64,000 bases of DNA from Trichomonas vaginalis G3 (GCF_026262505.1 NC_067203.1:14644392-14708391); one strand, 5' to 3'; shown: positions 1 through 10,045, counted from the stretch's first letter. The notes: generated from the letters alone by a model not told the origin. Made by a program: numbers and translations.

Positions 1-133
1 CTCTCTCAAAATATATTGGAATACATCACCTCATCCAGATGTAAACCTGGATCAGATTGTTTTGCATAAAAATAGATTAAGGGCTTTCTAGTGAGCATCC
101 TATCAATAAGAACTATGTTCGCGTGCCACTTGC
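1..133. other. Host flank left of the nested transposon
   Basis: Short AT-rich stretch outside the outer transposon. One frame from position 2 stays open for about 29 codons, but there is no start and no family I recognise. It resumes at 21701 on the far side of the insertion. I see no supported gene here. Confidence 0.4.
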
Positions 134-148
134 AATTGATCAAATTTT
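134..148 (+). repeat. 15-bp direct repeat, left flank of outer transposon
   Basis: The sequence AATTGATCAAATTTT lies immediately outside the left inverted repeat and recurs exactly at 21686-21700, immediately outside the right one. It reads as a target-site duplication, although part of it could belong to the element end because the core TTGATCAA is palindromic. Confidence 0.7.
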
Positions 149-933
149 TGTTATAGACCGAAAATAGATTTTTTCAGTTTTCTCTTCAAATAATTGAAAG
201 AATGATACTATTATAGGTTTATTATATTATATAGCATATAATCATGCTATAGCCGAAAATTATAAGTTTTGAGAAGATTGAATATAACACAAATAAATTT
301 GAATGTAAGTTAAATTGCTTGTTGTTTTTAATAGCTATTTAATGAGAAATCCAATATTGCAAAATTCAAATTGAATGATTGAAAGAACAGAAAAAGTCAT
401 TCTTTTCAATTTCGAATATGTTTCATTGTATTTATAATTATATGGCAAATAAGATATTTAAACTTGATTTTTGAAGGAAAATTCACAAAATTGAATAAAT
501 TCAAATAATTTTTATTCAAAAATAAACTAGTTATTTGAGTTTAATACTAATTATCTATTCAAACTACAAAGTTTGTAATTTAAAATATTTTGTGAGATCA
601 GATTGAATTAATTCAAGGTTCTTTTCAATTAATATTAATGACCATATTACGCATTTTCGAACATTCTAAACCAAATATATAAAAATGGGAGACGAATGTT
701 AAATTTGCTAGACATGGGGGAGCTGTCTGCAAAGTTTTAGCTCTTATCTCTAACAAAAAATTAATTTTTAAAAAAATGACCGAATACGTTTCACAGCGAG
801 AAAAAAATAAAAGGCAAGGTAGAATTTTCTAGACATAAAGAAGTTGTTTACCGAGTTTTAGCTCTTATCTCTAACAAAAAATTAATTTTTAAAAAAATGA
901 CCGAATACGTTTCACAGCGAGAAAAAAATAAAA
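149..933 (+). repeat. Left terminal inverted repeat of outer transposon
   Basis: Reverse complement of 20900-21685 with few differences. The inner part holds a tandem repeat of about 120 bp: the block starting GTTTTAGCTCTTATC at 734 recurs at 854, and a diverged third start lies near 976. The shared motif CGTTTCACAGCGAG occurs once per unit. Nothing coding is seen. Confidence 0.85.
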
Positions 934-999
934 GGCAAGATAGAATTTTCTAGACTTAAAGAAGTTGTCTACCAAGTGTCAGCTGTTACTTCTTCTCAA

Positions 1000-1005
1000 T
1001 ACTGA
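1000..1005 (+). repeat. Maverick 1 target-site duplication, left (TACTGA)
   Basis: TACTGA directly precedes the Maverick terminus AGTAGTATATG and recurs at 19363-19368 directly after the other terminus. A 6-bp duplication and 5'-AG ends are the known signature of Maverick/Polinton integration. Confidence 0.9.
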
Positions 1006-1341
1006 AGTAGTATATGTGGAAGGGTTGTGTGACTTTTTTTGTTACGTCTATATATAGATGAAGGTATATTTTCACATCTTCTATATATAGATGATATAAA
1101 ATTTTTTCTTACGTTTTTTTAAGTCATGAATTCGTAAGAAAGCGCGACATTATTAAATAAATTAGTAATAAATATAATTTATAAACACATTAAAAAAATT
1201 AACATTAATTTTAAAATAATTTATTTTTTTATCTTTTATAAAAGAAGCTATATATAGATGATGTCAGATATTCCGCGATTAATTAAACATTGTTTAAATC
1301 CTGAATGGGTTAAACTTCAATTTAAAAATGAAGATTGTGAA
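1006..1341 (+). repeat. Maverick 1 left terminal inverted repeat
   Basis: Reverse complement of 19027-19362. It contains three copies of CTATATATAGATG (1048, 1081, 1248), a palindromic core that may be a protein-binding site at the element ends (inference). Similarity resumes after a ~60-bp indel, so the repeat effectively reaches about 1405. The inner end enters a reading frame related to the gene at 18515-18988. Confidence 0.9.
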
Positions 1342-1416
1342 TATTTAATTTCATGGAATCAATGGAGTCATAATCAAAGACCTCATAAACGAGAAAAAAA
1401 AGAAATTAGAAACTAA
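1258..1416 (+). pseudogene. Truncated copy of the terminal repeat-domain gene (52 codons)
   Basis: An ATG in the inverted repeat opens a 52-codon frame. It matches the start encoded in the opposite repeat (near 19107, minus) and then the motif ISWNQWSHNQRPHKR of the 18515-18988 protein, with about 60 bp missing between them. It therefore looks like a 5' fragment duplicated by the inverted repeat and internally deleted. No function can be assigned to this fragment alone. Confidence 0.5.
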
Positions 1417-1781
1417 TGATTATTTGAATTTATGAAATCAATTATTTGATTCATTCTTTCTTCAATAATTTCTATTCTTTTTGTTAAATCATCTATTTTC
1501 ATTAATGAGGTGATTCTTGATTGGGGAATAGATTTCAAACTAACCACTCCTTTTATTTTTGAAATTTTGAATCCATCAACTTTAAACATTTTATTCAATT
1601 TACATGTTGTCAATTCTTCAAATAATTTTTTATTATTAGCATAATAGTCATTAAATTCTTCAACAGATGAAAAAATTTTTATTTCAGTAATTGGTTTAAC
1701 AACGTTTATTTTTTGTTGAACATTTTCACTTTCATTTATTTCTTCCTCCTCTGTTTCATTTATTTTTAAAATCGGTTTCAT
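1413..1781 (-). CDS. Hypothetical Maverick protein, 122 aa
   Basis: Intact 122-codon frame with an acidic N-terminal third (a TEEEEINESEN-type stretch) and a predicted helical C-terminus ending in IIDFINSNNH. The region of residues 95-118 has heptad-like spacing and may be a coiled coil. Its upstream sequence on the minus strand has the T-rich ATTTTTATTT tract followed by ATAAATG, the pattern seen before other genes of this element, which supports the start. It is divergent from the small amphipathic gene at 1848. I do not recognise the family. Confidence 0.6.
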   Translation of the reverse strand: MKPILKINETEEEEINESENVQQKINVVKPITEIKIFSSVEEFNDYYANNKKLFEELTTCKLNKMFKVDGFKISKIKGVVSLKSIPQSRITSLMKIDDLTKRIEIIEERMNQIIDFINSNNH

Positions 1782-1847
1782 TTATCATTAAATAAAAATT
1801 AGAATATAAGTGATGAAATATATTTTTTAATTAATATTAAATCAGAA

Positions 1848-2135
1848 ATGGCGGCAGGATTCTTTAAAAAATTATGGGATGGAATTAAGAAAGCTGCAGG
1901 TTGGGTTTATAAAAAGGTTATTAAACCTGTTGCAAACTTTTTGGCACCAGTAGCGAAAACGGCAGGAACTATCATAGGTGGAGTATTAGGTACTAAAGCA
2001 GGTAATCCGGCGATGGGAGCACAAGCAGGTAACGCAATTGGTGGAATTGCTGAAGGAATACTTAATAAAATAGGGGTAAATAGTGGAAAAATAAATAAAT
2101 ATTATTTTTATCTTAGTATTGGTTGTAGTCTTTGA
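1848..2135 (+). CDS. Small amphipathic, glycine-rich putative virion protein, 95 aa
   Basis: Starts MAAGFFKKLWDGIKKAAGWVY, a cationic amphipathic helix of the membrane-active type. A proline break and then a hydrophobic Gly/Ala-rich segment (about residues 38-75) follow. Small lytic or core proteins of adenovirus-like virions (pVI/pX-type) have this architecture, so a minor capsid or membrane-penetration role is plausible but inferred. The last ~20 codons overlap, tail to tail, the convergent gene at 2108-2323. That gene begins with the same 11 residues, so the two are related. It lies next to the major capsid gene. Confidence 0.6.
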   Translation: MAAGFFKKLWDGIKKAAGWVYKKVIKPVANFLAPVAKTAGTIIGGVLGTKAGNPAMGAQAGNAIGGIAEGILNKIGVNSGKINKYYFYLSIGCSL

Positions 2136-2323
2136 TAAACTTTTTCTCCTTTATTTAAAATTTCTCTTATTGGGGCAGCTTTTGGTGTTATTGATTCAGC
2201 AACGTCACTAATTGCTTCTTTATTCTTAAATATCCAATTTGCTCCTTTCTTCATTGTTTCCCAAACTTTATGCGCTCCTCTTTTTACTTTATCCCACAGT
2301 TTCTTAAAGAATCCTGCAGCCAT
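2108..2323 (-). CDS. Small amphipathic putative virion protein, 71 aa, paralog of 1848 gene
   Basis: Begins MAAGFFKKLWDKVKRGAHKVW, sharing the first 11 residues with the convergent neighbour. It then diverges into a basic helical region and a tail with KAAPIREILNKGEKVYQRL. No glycine-rich segment is present. It is converging with, and overlapping the 3' end of, the 1848-2135 gene. Both sit beside the capsid operon. The role is probably minor virion protein; that is inference from position and the amphipathic N-terminus. Confidence 0.55.
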   Translation of the reverse strand: MAAGFFKKLWDKVKRGAHKVWETMKKGANWIFKNKEAISDVAESITPKAAPIREILNKGEKVYQRLQPILR

Positions 2324-2392
2324 AGTTGATTATTTCATTAAAATTAAAAATTCATTTTCATCTTTTAATTTTGATTTTTTATTTAATAATAA

Positions 2393-4031
2393 ATGACGAC
2401 TAACTATTTGGTGCCAAACACTAAACCATTAATGGAAATGTGTTTCATTCATTCGAAAAGATAAATGAAATATTCGCAAAGAATGACGGAAGAAGATATT
2501 ATAGAGAACTTGAAAGTTCATGCTATGACTCTGATGCTCCATATTTTGATGATAAACAAACTCATTTAAGAATTACAAATCCGGCTCATGATGTGAACCA
2601 ATTAGGTGACACATATATTAAACGCAAAGTTAAAGCAACTCTAGTTTCAAATAAAGCTTTCACATGTGATGCCGCTTTTAAATGCATGCGTTTATTCGTT
2701 GGTTACAAATCATCAAATCAAAGCTTTAAACAATTAGAAGTAGAAACCGAAAGAGGTGATGCCGGTTATCTTCAGATGGATTGCGCCCGTGAATCTTTCG
2801 CATTTGCAACATATAAACCAAAATCAGAAAGGAAAGTTAAAAAGTTTGTTCATTCGTTATATAATAATGTTCAAAAATATGATAACTCAGTATGTGGTAA
2901 ATATATTGACCCTTCAGAAGTTTTCAAGAAAGCAAATGAAGAAGTTGATATCACTTTTGATATGATTATTCCGGTAAATGATTTGTTAGCATTTCAGGCG
3001 TTCGATGATTATCCTAAATCATTTGGTGAAATCATTCTTAAATATTATGTTTTCAGGGATACTTTAGTATTTTGTCAGGTTGACCCGTTAAGAGTTGCTG
3101 ATTTACAAAATTACGTTTATGAAAAGATAACTGATGAAAATTATGAAAAGATTATGAATCATGTTTATAAATATGATCGCAAATTCCAACAAATCGGACT
3201 TCCTGCCAAATTAATTACAAGCTTAGCCGCTACATCTGCTGACGCAACAGTTGATGACGTTATTATTTCATGCACAAAGATGGAAGTTTTAGAGGATAAA
3301 TGCATTACACCAGGATACGGTTTAATTGAAGAATCAGTTAAAGCAATACCACGTTTATTCAGTAAGGAAGATCCATTCATGATTCCAGCTCAACATATTG
3401 ACGTTCGTTCACTAAATGGAGGTTGCATCACTCCTGAAGGTATTAGCTCAGATTTCTCATACGCTCTTCATAATGTTACAGATGTTGTGTTAGCATTTCC
3501 GAAGAATGCAATGCAAAGAACAGTTTTAGAAAATCCAATGCTTCGAGGTCTTCAGGTCACTATAGATTCCAGAAACTTCCCCGATCAAGCGATGACCACA
3601 GTGGGTGACATATTCTTTACACGTATGCTTCAAGCTTCTGATTTAGATGGAGTGAATGAATGCACGAAGAATACGAGGACTCATTAACTAGACCACTGAA
3701 TGATGATGATGGCACACCATTAGCTAGAACATGGAAAGACCAAACTTCATTCTTATGCACTATTCCAGTTCAACGTGATGGAGCGGGTATATTCTTTGAT
3801 GGATTAGAAACTTTCAACTCACAAGTTACAGTACAAGTGAAAGCTTATCCAATCATTCAGGGTGTAAATGACACTTACTGTTCAAAGGTGACAAATCCTC
3901 CTCAGGTTTGGTTTACTAGGACTACGTATTGGACATGGACACCGGATGAAGGTTTGAAATATCATCCAACAGGTACACCACCACAGTATAGAAGTTCATA
4001 TGATGAAATATTGATGAATAGAAATGTTTAA
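2393..4031 (+). pseudogene. Major capsid protein (Polinton type), frameshifted
   Basis: About 545 codons. The likely original start is the ATG at 2393, after a T-rich tract and TAATAA. That frame stops after 23 codons, and the main frame is picked up at about 2436. A second shift near 3660-3687 joins the last ~123 codons. The protein is beta-rich, without signal peptide or membrane segments. Size, position between the small virion genes and the packaging ATPase, and a WTWTPDE-type aromatic C-terminal region fit the double-jelly-roll capsid proteins known from Polintons, including those of T. vaginalis. The assignment is by synteny and composition, not alignment. The two frameshifts make it non-functional as read, unless they are sequencing errors. 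Confidence 0.65.
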
Positions 4032-4055
4032 AATTATAAATTTATTTTTGATTAA

Positions 4056-4870
4056 ATGGATTTAAATTCTGAAGAATTAGCGGGAGTATATAATACATAC
4101 GTAGATGATATGATTAATGAAGCATTGAGTGATAATAGAAATGCTCTATCTAAGGAAAAATTAATGAAAATTCCATATTCTGAATGTTACTTAAATTCAA
4201 TCACTGCAGCAATTGGTAAACAAAATAAAGGTAAAACATTAACGATATTAAAACAAATTATCATTATTGCTAACACTTCCCCCATTCACATGTGTTAATT
4301 TATATCAACCGTTCAGGTTCACCTTCAGATGATACATTTGAATCTTTAAAGCATTTAATCAAAATTCCAATTATTTATTTATCACAAGAAGAAGCAGAAG
4401 ATTATTTAAAAAACTTTTTAATGTATAAAGAATTATATAATACAATCAAGAAGCAAGGATTAGAGGATAAAATTATTGATAAACAACGGGATGAATTATT
4501 TGAAACACTTTCTATTTCAAATTTTGATAGAGAATTTTTGCATTCACTCATTTTTCTAGATGATGCGGTGAAATCAAAACTAATAACAAATGAGAAATCA
4601 TATTTTAATCAGTTATTAACTCAATGTCGACACATTCAGTGTTCATTCTTCATGGCTGTTCAATACTTCAAAGCATTAAGCACAAACATTAAATCAAATC
4701 TATCAACACTTTTCATTTTCAGTGGTTTTAGTCGTCAACAGTTGAACGTTATGCTTTATCAAGTGAATTTACCAATGAGCATTAATGAACTTTACACACA
4801 ATATCAACAATTAGGTGAACATGGAAAAATAATAGTTGATTTAAATAAAGGAGGTGTTAAATTTGATTAA
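4056..4870 (+). pseudogene. Genome-packaging ATPase (FtsK/HerA family), frameshifted
   Basis: About 270 codons in two frames joined at about 4285-4292. The first part carries a Walker A motif GKQNKGKT (about residues 54-61). The second part carries Walker B LIFLDDA and the downstream glutamine of MAVQYF, matching the order of the A32-like packaging ATPases of Polintons and adenovirus-like elements. Its role would be pumping DNA into capsids. It directly follows the capsid gene. The start at 4056 follows a TTTATTTTTGATTAA tract. One frameshift breaks it between the nucleotide-binding motifs. Confidence 0.75.
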
Positions 4871-4910
4871 CTTTTTATAATTATTTTTTATTTTTTATTT
4901 ATAATTAAAC

Positions 4911-5808
4911 ATGACAGAAATAGCAAATCTTCTACAGGTTCCATTAAAACAAGGAACAAACAAAAGGGGTGCATATAATAGAACTATGAAAGTTCCTGAT
5001 GGAATGAAAGAATTAGTTCATATTGTTGCTGGTCTTCAAAAGGATGTTAAACAAATGAGAAACGTTTTAACATTACCAGAAGCTCAAGCATATGCCAAAC
5101 GTCATGGTCCAAATTGGGAAGCACATGAAGCAGACATTACGGTCCAAATGGAAAACCTGATGGTATAAATGAAGTTTTCGTTACTGATGGTCAAGGTAAT
5201 ATTAAAGTCATAAATGGTTACAAATTAACTGTATCTGATTATCCTAAACGTAAAGCATATAATGAATGTTATCCTATGCAATTTGATGAAAATGGAAAAG
5301 CTGTTAAACAATACATTGGAGAAGGTGAACATGGTCCAATTAATTCATACCGTCATAATCCATATTCTTATTTCAATGAAGAATTAAACGCTATTGAAGA
5401 GGACCGGATGGATTACCACGATATGTTAATCAGTTTGATGGTCAATATGCAAATTTGAGACCTGAAATTCCAGCTAAGAAATTCTTTAAAGTTGCTTTAT
5501 TCGATCCAGTGTTCAATGAACAGAAAGAAGCAATGAAAGCAGAATTTAAACCAATTCAAGTGGCAAGAATTTCTTCATCTTCACTTGCAGAAGCGTTCAA
5601 GGAATTGATAAAGAAACCACTTTATTCTCAACAAGGTTATAACTTTGATTTAATTAAAGAAAGTGATAGACGTAAATTAGAAAAATCAGATGGTTTTAAG
5701 AATGCATGTAATGAAATGATTAAAGATATTGTAAATGATAAAATAAGACTGGAAGAAACTCAAAGCAATATCAATAACATAATTGGTGCAGTTACAAAGA
5801 AAGTATAA
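4911..5808 (+). pseudogene. Putative virion protein, ~300 aa, two frameshifts
   Basis: Three overlapping frames (4911-5168, then a frame from about 5120 through 5276-5458, then 5455-5808) read as one protein of about 300 residues. The N-terminal part has [14 protein letters not shown] and a helical stretch. The middle has a [19 protein letters not shown] turn and an INGYKLTVSDYP motif. The C-terminal third is helical and ends GAVTKKV. The gene sits in the virion module between the ATPase and further structural candidates and has the usual T-rich leader. I do not recognise the family with certainty, so a virion role is inferred from position. Confidence 0.5.
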
Positions 5809-5891
5809 GCAAACAATGATGAACCTTGGGATATTACCGTAACAACTAAATAAAACTTTAAATATATTTTTCTTTTTTTATTCAATTATAA

Positions 5892-6591
5892 ATGAGAAGA
5901 CGTTTCACAAGTCAAAAGAACACTAACGCAAAAGCAGAGATTACGGTTGGTTATAACGTAAATGATGATAAATCACGAATTATTCAAAATGTTAAAGTTA
6001 ATGTTAGCCCTGAATTAACAAGGTCAGCAACTCAACCAAATTTATTAACTCGTGACTTACCGAAGAATGAGGAGAATGAAGAAAACCATGAGAATGGAGA
6101 CCCAATCATTTTATCTGAACCCGGTAAAGAACCCGTTGAAATCCCACTATCCAACATACCCCCCACCTCTTTCATCAAACATCGAGAACCCAGGAATATA
6201 CGATTCCAGTCGCAATGCGCCATATAAAATAGACATTAATTCTGAATTAATGAAAATTTACCGTGATATAATAACTGATAATTATGATTCAATAATAAAT
6301 TTAATTGATCAATCCGGTTTAATTATTTTACCTTATGAATCATTAATTCACATTATCGCCATTCTTTGTGATGTTCAAGATTCAGACGTTAAGATTCAAT
6401 TTTTCATAGATGATGAGGTTTCATGCTGCGGAACAGTTGCAAAAATAAATCCTATAAAGGATATTAGCACAATTAAGATATCAAAGAACGGAACAACAAC
6501 TGAACTTCATTTAACATATAATGATATTTATAATAAAATAGTTGATGAATATAAAATATCACTTGAAAAATTCTTTGTTAAGGCTATTTAA
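5892..6591 (+). pseudogene. Hypothetical virion-module protein, ~230 aa, frameshifted
   Basis: The first frame (5892-6227) encodes a basic N-terminus (MRRRFTSQKN) and an acidic, proline-rich low-complexity stretch. It continues in another frame from about 6150-6180, near a run of six C residues, with PYKIDINSELMKIYRDI and a mixed alpha/beta C-terminus ending KFFVKAI at 6591. I infer a single gene with a slip at the C-run. The 3' end overlaps the convergent 6588-7067 gene by four bases. The family is not recognised. Confidence 0.5.
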
Positions 6592-7067
6592 TATTCAAGC
6601 ATTAACATTATTGAATAATAATCCTTTGAATCATAATCAATAATAATTGACCTTTCACCAGTTTCTATCGTTTGTTTTATTTCTTTTTGTTCCCCACTAT
6701 CTGGATCGGTCATTGTAATTGTTTTTGTTATAGTATCAGCTTTATCTTTAACTTCAATCTTTTTTCCATCAGGATATTTAAACCAAAATTCCAAAAATTC
6801 GATATTGTCAATCTGTTCATATTTTAATCTATCAATTACATTTTTAATACCATCTGAAAATCTTATGAAATGGTCATTATATGGGTTTGATTGAACTAAA
6901 TTTGAATGAAGTGAAATATAACCCGATGATGAATATGACATTGACTCATATTTTCTGAAAACACTGAAATTTATAACATGAATGAATTTCTTATTCGTTG
7001 AATTTATGAATTCTTGAGGTAATCTTATTCTAGTTTTATTTATCACTGGAAAATAACGCTTTACCAT
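6588..7067 (-). CDS. Putative structural protein, ~159 aa
   Basis: Intact frame. A longer start at 7100 exists, but I prefer the internal start MVKRYFPVINK at 7067: its leader is the TTTTTATTACGATTAAAAAT tract, and the longer start would overlap the divergent gene at 7087. The protein is beta-rich, with ISLHSNLVQSNPYNDHFIRF near residues 53-72, alternating hydrophobic strands and a threonine-rich loop (KADTITKTITMT). It has no membrane segments. A single-jelly-roll or other virion component is possible given its neighbours, but this is inference. Confidence 0.5.
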   Translation of the reverse strand: MVKRYFPVINKTRIRLPQEFINSTNKKFIHVINFSVFRKYESMSYSSSGYISLHSNLVQSNPYNDHFIRFSDGIKNVIDRLKYEQIDNIEFLEFWFKYPDGKKIEVKDKADTITKTITMTDPDSGEQKEIKQTIETGERSIIIDYDSKDYYSIMLMLEY

Positions 7068-7086
7068 ATTTTTAATCGTAATAAAA

Positions 7087-7796
7087 ATGTCAATTATCAA
7101 TATTATTTCGAATAATAGTTGTGAATTAAATTTAACAGTTAGCGGAATTTATAATGTTACTCTCGTTTCTGTGAGTGGTAAATTTAATCCCATTCTTTTA
7201 GACCCTTCAGATTATATATCATTTATTAAAGATGACCTTGAAAAAACGTATGATATGTATATAAATAATGTGATAACGAAATGGGATATTAACACATTTT
7301 AAGTTATTTAAATGAATCATTTATCGTATGGTATGAAGAAAATTTTAAATCAAAACCTGATAAACTTTTTGAACTTGATGAAATAAATAACCTTATTAAA
7401 TTCCCGCTGAAAATTAAATTTTGTACTCCTCATCTTCGTTCATTGTTGGGGATATTAAATTTTGAAAAAGATGTTGGGGATGTTTTGTATTCTGACACTG
7501 GTTCCAATTTCATTTTAATCAAATGTGATAAAGTTAATACCCCAATGAGATTTTCACATCAAACATTAGACCCTAACTCTTACCCATCAATACAAAACAT
7601 TTTATCCATCAACTTAAACACATTTTCTTTATCATATCCGTTTCAATTATCCGGGAATTCATTTATTCTTCATTCAAAAGATTTATCAAATATTAAATTT
7701 AGAATAACTGACCTATTTGATTGTGATTTAGAATTTATGAATGAAATATTATGGCAATTTCAAATAGAAAAAATAGCTGATGAGATAACAGATTAA
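7087..7796 (+). pseudogene. Putative minor capsid (penton-like) protein, ~236 aa, one frameshift
   Basis: The first frame (7087-7302) is followed by a second frame open from about 7302 to 7796, giving one protein of about 236 residues. The second part contains TPHLRSLLGILNF and an extended beta-strand region (FSLSYPFQLSGNSFILHS). Strand-rich proteins of this size next to the capsid gene are the minor capsid (penton) proteins in Polintons. I make that assignment only tentatively, from architecture and position. It is divergently transcribed from the 6588-7067 gene, with about 20 bp shared promoter space. Confidence 0.45.
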
Positions 7797-7820
7797 ATAT
7801 TTATTTTTAAATCATAATAA

Positions 7821-9507
7821 ATGATTAAACAACAGCAACCACAGCAACTTAAGGCACAGACCATTACTTACGCCACATATGCATATAATTCAAAGACGGC
7901 AGAACAAACGCAAAGGTTGAAATATGGAGATTTGGAGATAGTATTGAAAAATGACCATTTTGAATTCGTTTGCAAGGGTGGTGCAGTGATATCAAATATA
8001 AAAGAAATTTTATTTATGAATTCAAAAATTAAAGGAATAACGGATGATATAACATCAATTCCACCAGAAGAACAAGATATTACGCATTAAATGCATTTCC
8101 TAAAGTTTTGAAGATTGGAAGATTTAATTTAAATGAGGAATTCATAGAAGGTTTCCTAAATGACATAATGAAGAAGCAGATAAGGAATATGTGGATAGTG
8201 AGTTAATGAAGAAGGCAGATAAGGAATATGTGGATAGTGAGTTAATGAAGAAGGTAGATAAGGGACTTGTGGATAGTGAGTTAATGAAGAAAGCAGATAA
8301 GGAATATGTTAATGAAAAAGATAATGAAATTATAGAAAGGGTTGAATGGTATCATGACGGACATCGAAGATTTTAAAACTAAAGCTGATACAGGATGGGT
8401 TTCAGAATGTTTAGACCTTAAAGCAGATAAAACTTATGTTAACGATGAGTTTGAGAAGAAAGCAAATAAAACATATGTGAATGAAATATACCAAAGTTTG
8501 ATAGGAACAACTAAAAATATTGAAACTATTGTTGGTGACTTTTCCGTCTATGAAGAAAATAAATATTTTAGATGGGAGTTTGTACACTCCTTAAAAAATG
8601 GTATACGGTATAAACTCATTCCGAAAAATAACAATGAAATGTATGTAGGCTATATAAAGAATGATGGTACACAAGTTAAAGTTCCATTAGACAACAACTG
8701 TACTTAAACTTATATGGAGACGAACAAAAGAAATATTTAAGAGTTTATGAAATGACAGATATGACAGATATGACATTGTCTAACGTAGCTCCAGCACCGT
8801 ATTATTATGACTATGGTGTTGACGCACATGTAGACCCAAAAAAGCAAACATTATATTTAGAATATTATAGATATAAAAGATATAATGCAATAGAAAAAAC
8901 GAGAATAGTATATTATTATATAGATGACAAAAATAAATATTATAGTCAAGATTTTACATACCCTGAAAACATAAGATTATATTATAAAAAATATTCTGAC
9001 ACAAACCAGAAGAAACCCGAAATAGTTACACTATATTTTAAGTTCAAAAGAGACAATCCTATATTATCTCATATGTTTGATTTAATGAACCCAGTAGGTT
9101 CTATTTATACATCTATGGATGCAAGAGGTCCTCAAGCAATGTTTGGTGTTGGTGCATGGGAACAAATAGTCGACAGGTTTTTGTATTGTGCAAACTCTTC
9201 AAAGGAAACAGGAGGAAGTAAAACGATTTCAGGTGAAAATTTACCTGCACACAGTCACTACATAGATTTAAGTACATCTCAAGCAGGTTGGCATAAGCAT
9301 AGATATTGGGATTGGTCAGGAATGACAAAAGGTAAAGGATATGATGTTAAAGACAACGTTAAGTTTGCCATAAATTGTTACTGGAGTGACACTCAGGGAG
9401 AAGGAAACCATACACATCGCGTTTCAGGATATACACAAACAACGGGACAAAGTAAAGATTACATGCCACCATTTATGACTGTATTTGCATGGTATAGAGT
9501 TCAATGA
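7821..9507 (+). pseudogene. Fibre-like protein with 13-residue shaft repeats and phage collar-type head, frameshifted
   Basis: Several frames on one strand read as one ~560-residue protein: 7821-8090, ~8082-8180, 8191-8376, 8342-8707, ~8698-9507. The N-terminal ~90 residues (Gln-rich start, then a globular region) are followed by tandem repeats of the type ADKEYVDSELMKK (39-bp DNA repeats around 8180-8300) and related KADKTYV units. These look like a trimeric shaft. The C-terminal domain has the signature of phage tail-collar receptor-binding domains: GAWEQIVDRFLYC, GG..TISGENLPAHSH, GNHTHRVSG and YMPPFMTVFAWYRV. The role would be host-cell attachment, analogous to an adenovirus fibre. At least four frameshifts are present. 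Confidence 0.65.
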
Positions 9508-9576
9508 ATGAACTAAATATATTTTATGTCTGTAATTAATTAGGTAATGAAGTAATGGATGAACTGCAGAAATAAA

Positions 9577-9636
9577 TGGTTACGTTAATGGTTACGTTAA
9601 TGGTTACGTTAATGGTTACGTTAATGGTTACGTTAA
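9577..9636 (+). repeat. 12-bp tandem repeat, 5 copies (TGGTTACGTTAA)
   Basis: Five perfect tandem copies of TGGTTACGTTAA. Variants of the unit (TTAACGTAAACATTAACG) also occur in the 159-bp repeats of element 2. The copies sit at the outer edge of the cassette-flanking repeat block. They could be protein-binding iterons; that is speculation. Confidence 0.85.
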
Positions 9637-9639
9637 TGT

Positions 9640-9790
9640 TTTCAGGTCATTCAAAAATAATTAATTATTGAATAACCTGAAGGTGTCACTATGTCACCAT
9701 GTGTCACCAGGTCACCAGGTCACCAGGTCATTTAACTTCTCTGAAAAAATGTGACAACATGACATTTTGACAACACACAGGAAATAAATG
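9640..9790 (+). repeat. Cassette-flanking repeat, left copy in element 1
   Basis: Contains the near-palindrome TTCAAAAATAATTAATTATT, three GGTCACCA units (9702-9722) and the tail ACAACATGACATTTTGACAAC. The same ordered parts recur inverted at 11494-11600, and as arrays in element 2 at 59660-60075 and 62489-62965. Confidence 0.8.
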
Positions 9791-9964
9791 TTTACGTTAA
9801 TGTTTTGTCATGATCATTCATCGTTTCTTTGTCATGACTTCTTCTTCGTAATGAATGTATATTCTTTGTCGAAACTTCTTCGTAAATGATTTGTCATGAT
9901 TTCTTCATCGTAAATGTTTTGTCATGATTTCTTCGTAATGAACGTAAATGATCCAAAAATAATG

Positions 9965-10017
9965 TTTAGGTGAAGCGGTGAGATTTCACCTGTTTTTTCA
10001 CCTAATTTTTCACCTCA
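9965..10017 (+). repeat. ~50-bp inner inverted repeat, left, flanking 10098 gene
   Basis: TTTAGGTGAAGCGGTGAG through TTTTTCACCTC, rich in AGGTGA/TCACCT. It is the near-perfect reverse complement of 11073-11124, which immediately follows the stop codon of the 10098-11063 gene. The pair brackets exactly one gene. Confidence 0.8.
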
Positions 10018-10045
10018 GGAATTTTCATGAATTTTCCCGAAATAA

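Noticed and set aside
8752-9507. Bacterial or phage contamination suggested by the tail-collar domain
   Set aside because: Codon use, T-rich leader, upstream shaft repeats and neighbouring Maverick genes show it belongs to the element.
9577-9636. Telomere-like TGGTTACGTTAA repeat
   Set aside because: Only five copies, internal to a transposon and not a telomeric unit type. It is part of the cassette-flanking repeats.
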